Assembly: GCF_024204665.1 (NCBI RefSeq)
Contig: NZ_CP100355.1
Span: 434,001 to 498,000, forward strand
DNA: 64,000 nt
Reading direction: 5' to 3'
Origin: Natronosalvus rutilus
GTDB lineage: Archaea; Halobacteriota; Halobacteria; Halobacteriales; Natrialbaceae
The notes under the pieces are model-generated. The model was not told the DNA's origin and made no database searches. It saw nothing but the letters and a program-made list of their open reading frames with translations. Below, piece by piece: positions 1-7,744 of this stretch. A program made the translations under genes and the position numbers. Numbering within the stretch: the first letter of the stretch is position 1; each line of letters opens with the position of its first letter.

Positions 1-689
1 ACGCGAACACCAACGCCGACGACGGCCGTGACGACCTCATCGAGTCGGTCGCGAGCGGCGAATCAGGGGAACGGGTTTCGGTCTGTGCCCTCGGCTGGCT
101 CGCCGCCGAGAGCGTCCGCGACTTCGGCTCGCGAGCACCGACCGACAAGCCGTTCTTCCAGCCCGGAAGCATGGACCCGCTCCTGGCACGTGCGGTCGCC
201 AACATCGCCGGCGCGGAACCCGGGCGAACGATCCTCGATCCGATGTGTGGAACCGGCGGCGTCCTCGTCGAGGCGGGACTGGTCGGGGCGGACGTCGTCG
301 GAACCGACGCCCAGGCGAAGATGGTCGCCGGCGCGCGGACGAACCTCGCGCACTTCCTCGACCGCGAGGATCCGTCGCCGACCGGCGTCCCGCGCGGGTC
401 GTGGCACGTCGCCCGCGGCGATGGGACCCGGCTTCCGCTCCGAGACGGCGCCATTGATGCCGTCGTCTTCGACGCGCCCTACGGCCGCCAGTCGAAGATC
501 GAGACCCACCGGTTAGCGGATCTGGTCTCGGGCGCGCTCACGGAATCTCGCCGAGTGGCCGACCGGGCCGTCGTCGTCGCCGATCGCTCGTGGGCGAACG
601 AGGCTCGAGATGCGGGCTGGACGCTCGAGGCGGCATTCGAACGCCGGGTGCACCGGTCGTTGACGCGATACGTGCTGGTTCTCTCCTGA
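1..689 (+). CDS. trmG10: tRNA (guanine(10)-N2)-dimethyltransferase, 3' part
   Basis: The reading frame is open from the left edge (phase starting at base 3), so the N-terminal THUMP part lies outside the window. The visible ~228 residues are the SAM-dependent Rossmann methyltransferase domain that modifies G10 of tRNA. Seen: the family-typical PFFQPGSMDPLLAR stretch, the SAM-binding motif DPMCGTGG, and the catalytic motif as DAPYG (general form D/N-P-P-Y-G, here with Ala in place of the first Pro). Archaeal Trm-G10 enzymes share this order of motifs. Stop is TGA at 687-689. Function is by family; the target base is inferred. Confidence 0.85.
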   Translation, partial: ANTNADDGRDDLIESVASGESGERVSVCALGWLAAESVRDFGSRAPTDKPFFQPGSMDPLLARAVANIAGAEPGRTILDPMCGTGGVLVEAGLVGADVVGTDAQAKMVAGARTNLAHFLDREDPSPTGVPRGSWHVARGDGTRLPLRDGAIDAVVFDAPYGRQSKIETHRLADLVSGALTESRRVADRAVVVADRSWANEARDAGWTLEAAFERRVHRSLTRYVLVLS

Positions 690-806
690 GGGGTGGGGTC
701 GGCTCGAGGGCGCCGAGGGTGGCTCGAGGGCCCTGGTTCCTGGTTCCGCCGGTACAGCGCCGCCACTTGAGGCGGAAGATTCCGCTTTCGGAAGCCTTGA
801 GACGGT

Positions 807-1982
807 ATGCAGAAAAGACTGACCGTGGCCCGCGCTCGTCTCTTCGGATCCCTTTGTGGACTCGTCTTTCTCATCAATCTCGCCAGAATCGTCTTCGCAC
901 CGCTGCTGAACGTGTTTATCGGCGAGTTCGGGATCGGCGAAGCGACTGCGGGCCTCATCGTCACCCTCGTGTGGGTCGGGAGCGCGTTCCCCCGTCTGCC
1001 GACCGGGTGGGTGCTCACGAAGGTCCCGAGACACCACGTCGTGCTCGCCTCGGGCGTTATTCTCGCGATTTCGTCCGGGATCGCCGCGACCGCCACCTCG
1101 ATCACCCACCTCATGGGCGGTGCCTTCCTCATGGGGATCGCTTCGGGCGTGTACTTCGTCTCGGCGAACCCGCTCTTGAGCGAACTGTACCCCGATCGCG
1201 TCGGGCGCGTCATGGGAATCCACGGGGCGGCGAATCAGGTCGCCGCGGTGATCGCCGCCCCGTTCGTGGCGCTCACCCTCTTCGTCGACTGGCGCCTGTC
1301 GCTGTGGGCGATTGCCGTCGGCGGGGCCGTGGTCACGGCCTACACGTGGCTCACCGCGAGGCGAACCGAGATGCCGGACGCGGGGCGGTCCGATCGGGCC
1401 TTCGTCGCTGGCGCGCTCTCGGAGTGGCGACTCATCGTGACCGCGTTGGCAATCGCGGGCGTCGCCGTGTTCATCTGGCAGGGCGTGTTCAACTTCTACG
1501 AACTGTACATGCAGTCGAAGGGACTCTCAGACCGAGCGGCTGGGATGATGCTCACCGTCGTCTTCGCCGCCGGCGTCCCCGCGTTCTTCTTCGGCGGCGA
1601 CCTCGCCGATCGCCTCCCGAAGATCCCGTACCTGCTCGGCATCGTCGGCACGTTCGCCGCAGGCCTGTTCGCGCTGACGCTCGTCGAGGGGTTGATCCCG
1701 CTGGTCGCGCTCACCATCGTCGTCGGGTTCGTGATCCACGCGCTGTTTCCAGCCGTCGACACGTACCTCCTCGATACGCTCCCGGATTCGACTCGAGGGA
1801 GCGCCTACGCCGTGTTCAGCTCCGTCTGGATGCTCTCACAGTCGCTCGGCTCGTACGTCCTCGGCGTCTTCGTCGAAGGGAACTACACGTACGACGACGT
1901 GTTCGCCGTCGCCGCGCTGTTTCTCGGCGCGACGGTCGTCGCCCTCGTCGTCCTCGAGCGGGTCGGAAAGCTCCCGAGTTGA
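807..1982 (+). CDS. MFS transporter
   Basis: 391 residues, about 12 hydrophobic helices in two halves, the usual size of a major facilitator superfamily carrier in the cytoplasmic membrane. The loop between helices 2 and 3 reads PTGWVLTKVPRH and the equivalent loop in the second half reads GGDLADRLPK, which are MFS motif-A-like. A central hydrophilic linker holds acidic and basic residues (RRTEMPDAGRSD). Substrate cannot be read from sequence. It stands alone, downstream of the tRNA methyltransferase and convergent with the sensor gene that follows. Confidence 0.85.
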   Translation: MQKRLTVARARLFGSLCGLVFLINLARIVFAPLLNVFIGEFGIGEATAGLIVTLVWVGSAFPRLPTGWVLTKVPRHHVVLASGVILAISSGIAATATSITHLMGGAFLMGIASGVYFVSANPLLSELYPDRVGRVMGIHGAANQVAAVIAAPFVALTLFVDWRLSLWAIAVGGAVVTAYTWLTARRTEMPDAGRSDRAFVAGALSEWRLIVTALAIAGVAVFIWQGVFNFYELYMQSKGLSDRAAGMMLTVVFAAGVPAFFFGGDLADRLPKIPYLLGIVGTFAAGLFALTLVEGLIPLVALTIVVGFVIHALFPAVDTYLLDTLPDSTRGSAYAVFSSVWMLSQSLGSYVLGVFVEGNYTYDDVFAVAALFLGATVVALVVLERVGKLPS

Positions 1983-2003
1983 GATCGCCGCCCTCGCCGG
2001 CGT

Positions 2004-3998
2004 CTAGGGGTGACGCTCGAGCGTCGTCACGTCGGACACCTCGATTCGCGTCCCGCCGTGCTGGCCGTTGGTCACCGTCAGCGACCAGCCGTGGGCGTCG
2101 GCGATCGCCCGGGCGAGAGCGAGACCGAGGCCGCGCTCCTCGTCAGTGTCCTCGCCGCGCGACTCGAGGTCGATCACCCGGTCGTGATCGGTTGGCGGGA
2201 TTTCGGCGGCGTCGTCCATGAGGAAGAAGCCGCGTTCGCTCGAGCGATGATCGTCGAAGCCGAGCAGCCCAACCTGGATCGTGACCGATCCGTCGGCACG
2301 GGCGGCCGCGTCGTCGAAGATCGTCTGGAGGAAGTGATCGAATCGCTCCCGGTCGGCCCGAAGGGTCGCGTCGGCGTCGACGACCACGGCGGGGCGCTCG
2401 AGGCGGGAGTCCTCGACCGCGTGCTCGATCGCCGACGCGAGGTCGATCCGCGTCCGGGGGCCGACCGCCGTCGCGTTTCGGGCGAACTCACGGATGTCGT
2501 CGACGAGTCGTTCCGTGCGGTCGAGCGTCGTCGAGACGGCGTCTTCGGCGAGCGGAAACTCCCACTCGCCGGGCCGGTCGGGCTCCTCCTCGAGCGCCGT
2601 CGCGACGGCCTCGAGGTGGCGATTGAGGTCGCTCGAGAGCACGTTCGCCACGCTCTCGAGGCGTTCGGTCTGGTGTTCGAGTTGAGTCGTTCGATCCTCG
2701 AGTACCTGCTCGCGGATCGCCCGGTCGAGCGCCGCACGAGTGTTCTCGGCGAGCGTCGAGAGCAACTCGACGTCGGTGCTCTCGAAGTTCGCGACCCGCT
2801 TCGAGCCCGTCATCAGGATGCCGTGAGTACCGATCGGGGCGATGATTTCGGAGCGGATCGGCGTGTCGGGATTGTAGAGGCCCTCGACCTCCTGTAGGTC
2901 CTCGATGTGTCTGGTCTCGCCGGCTTCGAAGACGTCCCAGACGAGGCCCTCGCCGGGGTGAAATCGGGGGAGCCCCCCGAATTCGTCGTGCGCGCCCGCG
3001 GTGCCGGCGACGGGATCGAGGTAGCCGTACTCGTCGTCGAGCAACCAGACGCCGCTGATCGGGAGGTCCAGGAGGTCGCTCCCGGCGTGGACGGCGATCG
3101 CACAGATCTCCTCGGGGTCGCTCGACTGCAGGAGCCAGCGCGTGACCTCGTGCAGCGAGGTCACGACCCGTTCGTACTCGCGCTGGTCGGTGACGTCGCG
3201 GGCGATGCACGCGAGGTTGGCAGAGCCGTGGTCGACGGACACCACGCTGACCTCGACGATCCGATCGGCGCCCGTCGCGTCGGTGTAGGCCAGCTCGATC
3301 GTCCGCTGAGCCGTGCTGCCGACGTCGACGTCGCTGAGCGCGCGGCCGACGCGGACGGCGTCGTCGGCGTCGACGGCGGCGAGGTCCAGGAGGGTCTCGA
3401 CGTGTTCGCCACGCAGCTCCCGCGCGTCGGTGTCGAAGGCGCGTTCGACCGTGGCGTTGACCGAGAGGATTCGGTTGTTGTCGTCGAGGGTGACCACGCC
3501 GTCCTGGATCGCCTCGACCACGGCCGTGTTCCGAGCGAGTTTCGTCTCCTGTTCCTTTCGCTTGGTGATATCGCGCATGGACACCGAGAGGCCGTTCTCG
3601 GCGGGCCAAGCCCGGGCCTCGAACCAGGTCTCGAGCGGGGTGTGGTACACCTCGAATGAGACTGGCACCTGTTCGTCCATCGCCTGGTAGAAGCCGTCTG
3701 GGAACTGGGTCTCGACTGTTTCGGGGAACTCGTCCCACATGACCTGCCCGAGGAGGTCCTCCCGGGAGCGCTCGAGGAGCGCCTCGGCGCGCTCGTTGAG
3801 GTACGTGAATCGAAAGTCCGTGTCGAGGGCGAAGAAGGCGTCGCGGACGCGGTCGATCATGGGAACGGTGCGGAGGGTCACTGGCGACCACCCGCGTTGG
3901 GGGCGACGGATCGGCGGCGAAGCGTCGTGGCTCGCGGCGCTGGCCGACTCCCCCGCCACACCGACCGAACACGCCTGTCTCTCATTCCGTTGACTCAT
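2004..3998 (-). CDS. PAS-PAS-GAF sensor with degenerate histidine-kinase core
   Basis: 664 residues. Order of domains: disordered N-terminus (1-45), PAS (about 47-150, ending in the typical RDITKRKE), second PAS (about 155-275, ending RDVTDQREYE), GAF (about 280-425), a helical dimerisation-like segment (440-510) and an HATPase_c-like domain (535-655). The G2 box GLGLALARAI (623-632) is intact. The H-box that in haloarchaeal kinases reads SHDLRNPL is SSDLNRHL here, so the phospho-acceptor His is Ser; the N-box reads IFDDAAARAD without its Asn residues; the G1 box reads DDAAEIPP without its Gly pair. No membrane segment is seen, so it is cytosolic. It may be a pseudokinase or an ATP-dependent scaffold. 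No response regulator is adjacent. Confidence 0.8.
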   Translation of the reverse strand: MSQRNERQACSVGVAGESASAASHDASPPIRRPQRGWSPVTLRTVPMIDRVRDAFFALDTDFRFTYLNERAEALLERSREDLLGQVMWDEFPETVETQFPDGFYQAMDEQVPVSFEVYHTPLETWFEARAWPAENGLSVSMRDITKRKEQETKLARNTAVVEAIQDGVVTLDDNNRILSVNATVERAFDTDARELRGEHVETLLDLAAVDADDAVRVGRALSDVDVGSTAQRTIELAYTDATGADRIVEVSVVSVDHGSANLACIARDVTDQREYERVVTSLHEVTRWLLQSSDPEEICAIAVHAGSDLLDLPISGVWLLDDEYGYLDPVAGTAGAHDEFGGLPRFHPGEGLVWDVFEAGETRHIEDLQEVEGLYNPDTPIRSEIIAPIGTHGILMTGSKRVANFESTDVELLSTLAENTRAALDRAIREQVLEDRTTQLEHQTERLESVANVLSSDLNRHLEAVATALEEEPDRPGEWEFPLAEDAVSTTLDRTERLVDDIREFARNATAVGPRTRIDLASAIEHAVEDSRLERPAVVVDADATLRADRERFDHFLQTIFDDAAARADGSVTIQVGLLGFDDHRSSERGFFLMDDAAEIPPTDHDRVIDLESRGEDTDEERGLGLALARAIADAHGWSLTVTNGQHGGTRIEVSDVTTLERHP

Positions 3999-4254
3999 AG
4001 TTACCCCACCCGGTATTTCAGTGTCGTGGCCGATGGGCGTCCAGTTCGGGCTCGAGGCGGCGTTCGGCGCTGTCGGGACTGCTATTCGGAAATACCCGAG
4101 AAACGGCCGACTGGAACAGGCGGCCGGTGGTACGTGACGGGACGTATTCTACCTGGTTCTCGTCGAGAATACCGCGGCTAACCGCGGAGGCGCTCTGCGG
4201 TGCGATGCCCGTCGTGCTGACCACAGAGCACCTCGCAGTCCGATGCTCGGCGCT

Positions 4255-4737
4255 TCACCGTTCGATCGGGAGCAGTTCCTTCACCGTCACGTAGTCGAGG
4301 GGTGTAGCGTGTTCGGTCCGGATGAGATTCTCGTCGTTGATCTCGAGGTCGAGGTCGTCGAGTTGTTCGGCAACGTGAGTGATGTCCTCGTTTTCGGCCC
4401 CGACCGCCTTGATGTGGAGGTTCTCCTGGCCGGTCATCAGTTCGGTCACTTCTGTGACCTGGGGGAGCGCCAGCGCCTTCTCGGCCACGTCGGAGCGTTC
4501 GCTGATGCGGGCCGTACAACTGAAGTGAAAGTAGAGGCGGAGGCCTGTCCGGTCGTGGTCGACGCTCGTCGTGTATCCGGTAATGACGCCGGCTTCTTCC
4601 AGCCGTTCCATCCGATTGTGAACGGTGTTGTCGGAGACCTCTAGTTCCTCGGCCAGTCCGATCGCATTGGACCGAGCGTTCTCCTGAAGCAGATTGAGCA
4701 AACGCCTGTCTACGTCGTCGAGTTCGTACTCGGTCAC
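4255..4737 (-). CDS. Lrp/AsnC family transcriptional regulator
   Basis: 160 residues: an N-terminal winged helix-turn-helix (about 5-55, with DRRLLNLLQENAR and VSDNTVHNRMERLEEAGVI) and a C-terminal RAM/AsnC ligand-binding domain (about 65-150). Lrp-type proteins form dimers to octamers and respond to amino acids or other small molecules. The gene is separated by 260 bp from the HalOD1 gene on the other strand, so it might control itself and that divergent pair; this is inference from position only. Confidence 0.85.
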   Translation of the reverse strand: MTEYELDDVDRRLLNLLQENARSNAIGLAEELEVSDNTVHNRMERLEEAGVITGYTTSVDHDRTGLRLYFHFSCTARISERSDVAEKALALPQVTEVTELMTGQENLHIKAVGAENEDITHVAEQLDDLDLEINDENLIRTEHATPLDYVTVKELLPIER

Positions 4738-4970
4738 AATCGAGCTTGTCGGGCCGCCTCCATGATACTATCGATACTCCACAGTTTCCGAGAGTGGTTT
4801 TCGAGAAGTTCGAGAAGTAGGCGTTGTCAGGGCATTATCGAAATACGTTTTCGTACATTTAAGGGGAGTGGAGAGGGCAAGAGAATATCGAATAATATAC
4901 CCAAATAACCTCGAAGTCCCACACTATATCTCACTTTCTCGGGAAGTATCGAATCACGCAACCTGGGTTT

Positions 4971-4979
4971 TTTATACGT
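4971..4979 (+). promoter_or_regulatory. TATA box for the HalOD1/zinc-finger pair
   Basis: TTTATACGT centred about 24 nt before the GTG at 4998, the spacing expected for a leaderless haloarchaeal transcript. This supports the GTG start. Confidence 0.5.
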
Positions 4980-4997
4980 AGACGCTATTGAACGACT

Positions 4998-5261
4998 GTG
5001 AAACCGGGCCTACCTGCTCCGTCCTCGACGGTGAACTCCCACGGGTCTGATACGGCCACAGCAGCCGTTGTCAGAGCCGTTGCTGAAACGGAAGGGAGGC
5101 CACTACCTGCGTCGCCACCGCTGGCCACGGTAACTGACCTGAATGCCCACCGCGCCCTCGCTCGAGCTGTCGATGATGTGACTGACGAGGGTGCCAATGG
5201 CGGCAACCAGGTGCGTGATTCCGGTGACGGGCGAGTCACGACGGGAGGGGACAATGAGTGA
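4998..5261 (+). CDS. Short HalOD1-like protein
   Basis: 87 residues from a GTG that sits where a leaderless transcript should begin. Residues about 18-58 (AAVVRAVAETEGRP then PPLATVTDLNAHRALARA) match the opening helix and the PPL-x-D-x-x-A-L pattern of the HalOD1 output domain (PF18545). The second half, which in typical members forms a small beta sheet, is missing and replaced by a hydrophilic tail, so this is a shortened member. HalOD1 proteins are haloarchaeal, often fused to receiver domains, of unproven function. The gene overlaps the next start by 8 nt, so the two are probably translated together. Confidence 0.6.
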   Translation: MKPGLPAPSSTVNSHGSDTATAAVVRAVAETEGRPLPASPPLATVTDLNAHRALARAVDDVTDEGANGGNQVRDSGDGRVTTGGDNE

Positions 5262-5418
5262 CGACAGACCGGATTTCTGGAATTATTGCGCTCAGTGCGG
5301 AATCGAATACAGCACCGCTGCCTCTCCACCAATCGTCGGCGTGGTCACGGACGACGACACCACCTCTCCGATCTCGTTCTGTAGCGACGAGTGCAGAGGG
5401 TCGTGGGCCAGCGACTAG
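5254..5418 (+). CDS. Small zinc-finger protein (CxxC ... CxxxC)
   Basis: 54 residues. The start ATG lies in ATGAGTGA, overlapping the stop of the HalOD1-like gene by 8 nt, which points to translational coupling. Seen: CAQCG near the N-terminus, a short beta-rich middle, and FCSDECRGSW near the end, i.e. four cysteines spaced as a treble-clef-like zinc ribbon. This is the pattern of haloarchaeal zinc microproteins commonly found next to HalOD1 genes (DUF7576-like; family name from memory). Likely a protein- or DNA-binding partner, function unknown. Confidence 0.7.
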   Translation: MSDDRPDFWNYCAQCGIEYSTAASPPIVGVVTDDDTTSPISFCSDECRGSWASD

Positions 5419-5592
5419 TTCAGTGTAGTTTCGCCGCCGAGAGCACCGTGGTGGCCGATTCTTCGTTCGTTCTATTCGGACGGCGTCCGCGCTGTGTGCG
5501 CGCCTTCTACTCGCACCAGTCCGACGAGCAGACACCACCCGACTTCGAGAGGGTCGACAGGGTATTCCTCGTCCGACTCGAACCGTCCGTCG

Positions 5593-6570
5593 ATGAGTGA
5601 TTCGGACCCGACACGGCTGATCGTCGACACGGACACCGCGGGAGACGACACGCAGGCGCTCGTGCTCGCGGCCTGCTCGGATCGCGTCGCCCTCGAGGGC
5701 GTGACGATCTGTGCGGGGAACGTTCCGTTCGAGTACCAGATCGAGAACGCGAAGTACACCCTCGACCTCGCTGGAGCCGACGAGGTACCGGTCTACGAGG
5801 GCGCTCGCGAACCCCTCGAGAAGGACCACGAATTCGCGGAGTACATCCACGGCGAGGGCGGCCTGGGTGGCGACCTCTTCCCCGAGACGGGAATCCCCTC
5901 GGCCGAGGCACACGCCGTCGACTTCATCGTCGAGACCGCCCGCGAGAACCCCGGCGAGATCACCCTGGCCTGCATCGCCCCGCTGACGAACGTCGCCCTG
6001 GCGTTCGAGCGCGAACCCGACCTGCCGGAGCTGCTCAACGAAGTGGTGATCATGGGCGGGGCGGTCAATACGCTCGGGAACATCACACCCGCGGCGGAGT
6101 ACAACTTCTGGGTCGACCCCGACGCCGCGGCGGTCGTGATGGACGCCTTCGAGACGACGCTGATCGACTGGGGGCTGACGCTCCGGGATTCGACGTTCGA
6201 CACCGACGTGTTCGAGGCAGTCGAGGTGATGGACACGCCGCTCGCGGACTTCTACCTGACCGTCACCGAGGCCGTCCGCGCGTTCAACCGCCAGTCCGAC
6301 CACGACGCCCTCGGCGCGGACGTGACGACCCAGCCAGATTCGCTGGCGATTGCGACGGTGCTCGAGCCCGACATCGTCGAGGCGGCGAGCACGTACTACG
6401 TGGCCGTCGACGACCGGGAGGGGATGACCCGCGGGTACAGCCTGGTCGACGAACTCAGTGTGACCGACCGCGAGGCGAAGACGCGGGTAATCGAGTCAGT
6501 CGACGGCGACCGGTTCGAGCGGCTGCTGCTCGACGCGTTCCGGCACGGTGATCCCCATCGAGCGGAGTGA
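5593..6570 (+). CDS. Nucleoside hydrolase (IUNH family)
   Basis: 325 residues counted from ATG 5593; the frame is open further upstream but only this start gives the family N-terminus. Residues 12-19 read DTDTAGDD, the calcium-binding signature (canonical DTDPGxDD), and the C-terminal half has DHDALGADV, equivalent to the catalytic His-Asp. Enzymes of this family cleave the N-glycosidic bond of ribonucleosides to base plus ribose in the cytosol. It lies 104 bp upstream of a complete nucleoside-type ABC importer on the same strand, so imported nucleosides are its likely substrate. Which nucleosides it prefers cannot be told. Confidence 0.88.
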   Translation: MSDSDPTRLIVDTDTAGDDTQALVLAACSDRVALEGVTICAGNVPFEYQIENAKYTLDLAGADEVPVYEGAREPLEKDHEFAEYIHGEGGLGGDLFPETGIPSAEAHAVDFIVETARENPGEITLACIAPLTNVALAFEREPDLPELLNEVVIMGGAVNTLGNITPAAEYNFWVDPDAAAVVMDAFETTLIDWGLTLRDSTFDTDVFEAVEVMDTPLADFYLTVTEAVRAFNRQSDHDALGADVTTQPDSLAIATVLEPDIVEAASTYYVAVDDREGMTRGYSLVDELSVTDREAKTRVIESVDGDRFERLLLDAFRHGDPHRAE

Positions 6571-6643
6571 CCGATCGGTAACTCTCTTCGACCGAACCTT
6601 CAGGTAATTCACGTAAAGTCGCTATCTCCTTTTGAAACCGAAT

Positions 6644-6670
6644 CTATAAACCGGTCGCGTGCACTTGCAC
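6644..6670 (+). promoter_or_regulatory. TATA box and palindrome before the BMP lipoprotein gene
   Basis: CTATAAACC at 6644-6652 is about 27 nt before ATG 6675, giving a leaderless transcript. Between it and the start lies the inverted repeat GTGCACTTGCAC (6659-6670), placed where a bound repressor would block initiation. The operator role is inference. Confidence 0.4.
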
Positions 6671-6674
6671 GGGT

Positions 6675-7730
6675 ATGCAACGACGGAGGTTTCTCACGAC
6701 CGCAGGTGCAGGGGTAACGGCGGGACTGGCCGGGTGTCTGGTCGGGGACGGTGGAGGCAGCGACGAGTCCGACGTCACCGTCGGCATCATCTACTCGACG
6801 GGTGGCCTGAACGACGATTCGTTCAACGACATGGCCTACAACGGCATCGAGCGGGCCGAGGAGGAACTCGGGATCTCCTATCAGGACGCCGAACCGGGCT
6901 CGCCTGCCGACATGAACCAGATGCAACAGGAGTTTGCGGGTGACGAGGAGATCGACCTCGTCTGCTGTATCGGCTTCGATCACGCGGAGGACCTCGGGGA
7001 GAACGCCGAGGAGTACAGCGATCAGCGCTTCGTGCTCGTCGACGCCGTCGTCGAGGCGGACAACGTCGCCAACTACACGTTCCGGGAACACGAGGGCTCG
7101 TTCCAGGTCGGCCACCTCGCGGGCCTGCTGACGACGCGGGAGTACGCCCACGGCGCCGGCGAGACGAACACCGAAGATACGGTCGTCGGCTTCGTCGGCG
7201 GCGAAGAGACCGCCCTCATCGACCGGTTCGAGGCGGGCTACAAAGCCGGCGTCCGTCACGTCGACGAGAATATCGAGACGCCGGCAGCCTACGCCGGGAG
7301 CTGGACCGACCCCTCGACCGGTCAGGAGATTGCCGGCGGCATGTACGACGGCGGCGCCGACGTCGTCTACCACGCCGCAGGCGGCACCGGCGGCGGGGTC
7401 TTCCAGGCCGCCCAGTCGGCCGGTCGGTTCGCCATCGGTGTCGACGACGACCAGTCGGTCAGCGCCGAGGAATTCAGTGACGTTATCGTCGCTAGCATGG
7501 TCAAACGCGTCGACAACGCCGTCTTCGACTCCGTCGAGGCCGTCGTCAACGACGAGTTCGAGTCCGGCATGAACGACCTCGGGCTTGACGACGACGGCAG
7601 CGTGAGCGCAACCATTGGCCAGGACTTCGAGGGCGAACTTCCCGAGGACATCGTCGACGCGCTCGAGGAGTCCCGCCAGGGGATCATCGACGGCGACATC
7701 GAGGTTCCCGACAATACCGACGACCTCTAA
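6675..7730 (+). CDS. BMP-family nucleoside-binding lipoprotein of ABC importer
   Basis: 351 residues. The N-terminus MQRRRFLTTAGAG...GLAGC is a twin-arginine signal with lipobox; Cys21 would carry the lipid, leaving the protein on the outer face of the membrane. The mature part is a basic-membrane-protein/PnrA fold: VTVGIIYSTGGLNDDSFND near residue 35, a VGFVGG strand in the middle and AGGTGGGVFQAA in the second lobe. Family members bind purine or pyrimidine nucleosides and deliver them to the permeases encoded next. The acidic linker after the lipobox is typical of haloarchaea. Confidence 0.9.
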   Translation: MQRRRFLTTAGAGVTAGLAGCLVGDGGGSDESDVTVGIIYSTGGLNDDSFNDMAYNGIERAEEELGISYQDAEPGSPADMNQMQQEFAGDEEIDLVCCIGFDHAEDLGENAEEYSDQRFVLVDAVVEADNVANYTFREHEGSFQVGHLAGLLTTREYAHGAGETNTEDTVVGFVGGEETALIDRFEAGYKAGVRHVDENIETPAAYAGSWTDPSTGQEIAGGMYDGGADVVYHAAGGTGGGVFQAAQSAGRFAIGVDDDQSVSAEEFSDVIVASMVKRVDNAVFDSVEAVVNDEFESGMNDLGLDDDGSVSATIGQDFEGELPEDIVDALEESRQGIIDGDIEVPDNTDDL

Positions 7731-7744
7731 CCCTTTAAGACGCA

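Noticed and set aside
590-2221. 543-residue open frame across the first MFS gene
   Set aside because: Arg- and Pro-rich shadow of the MFS transporter in another phase; no domain, improper composition for a haloarchaeal protein.
2010-2897. Plus-strand frame of 295 residues opposite the PAS/GAF gene
   Set aside because: Antisense shadow caused by high GC third positions; the opposite strand has recognisable PAS, GAF and HATPase domains.
5236-6303. 355-residue minus-strand frame over the nucleoside hydrolase
   Set aside because: Antisense shadow; the plus strand gives a complete IUNH enzyme.
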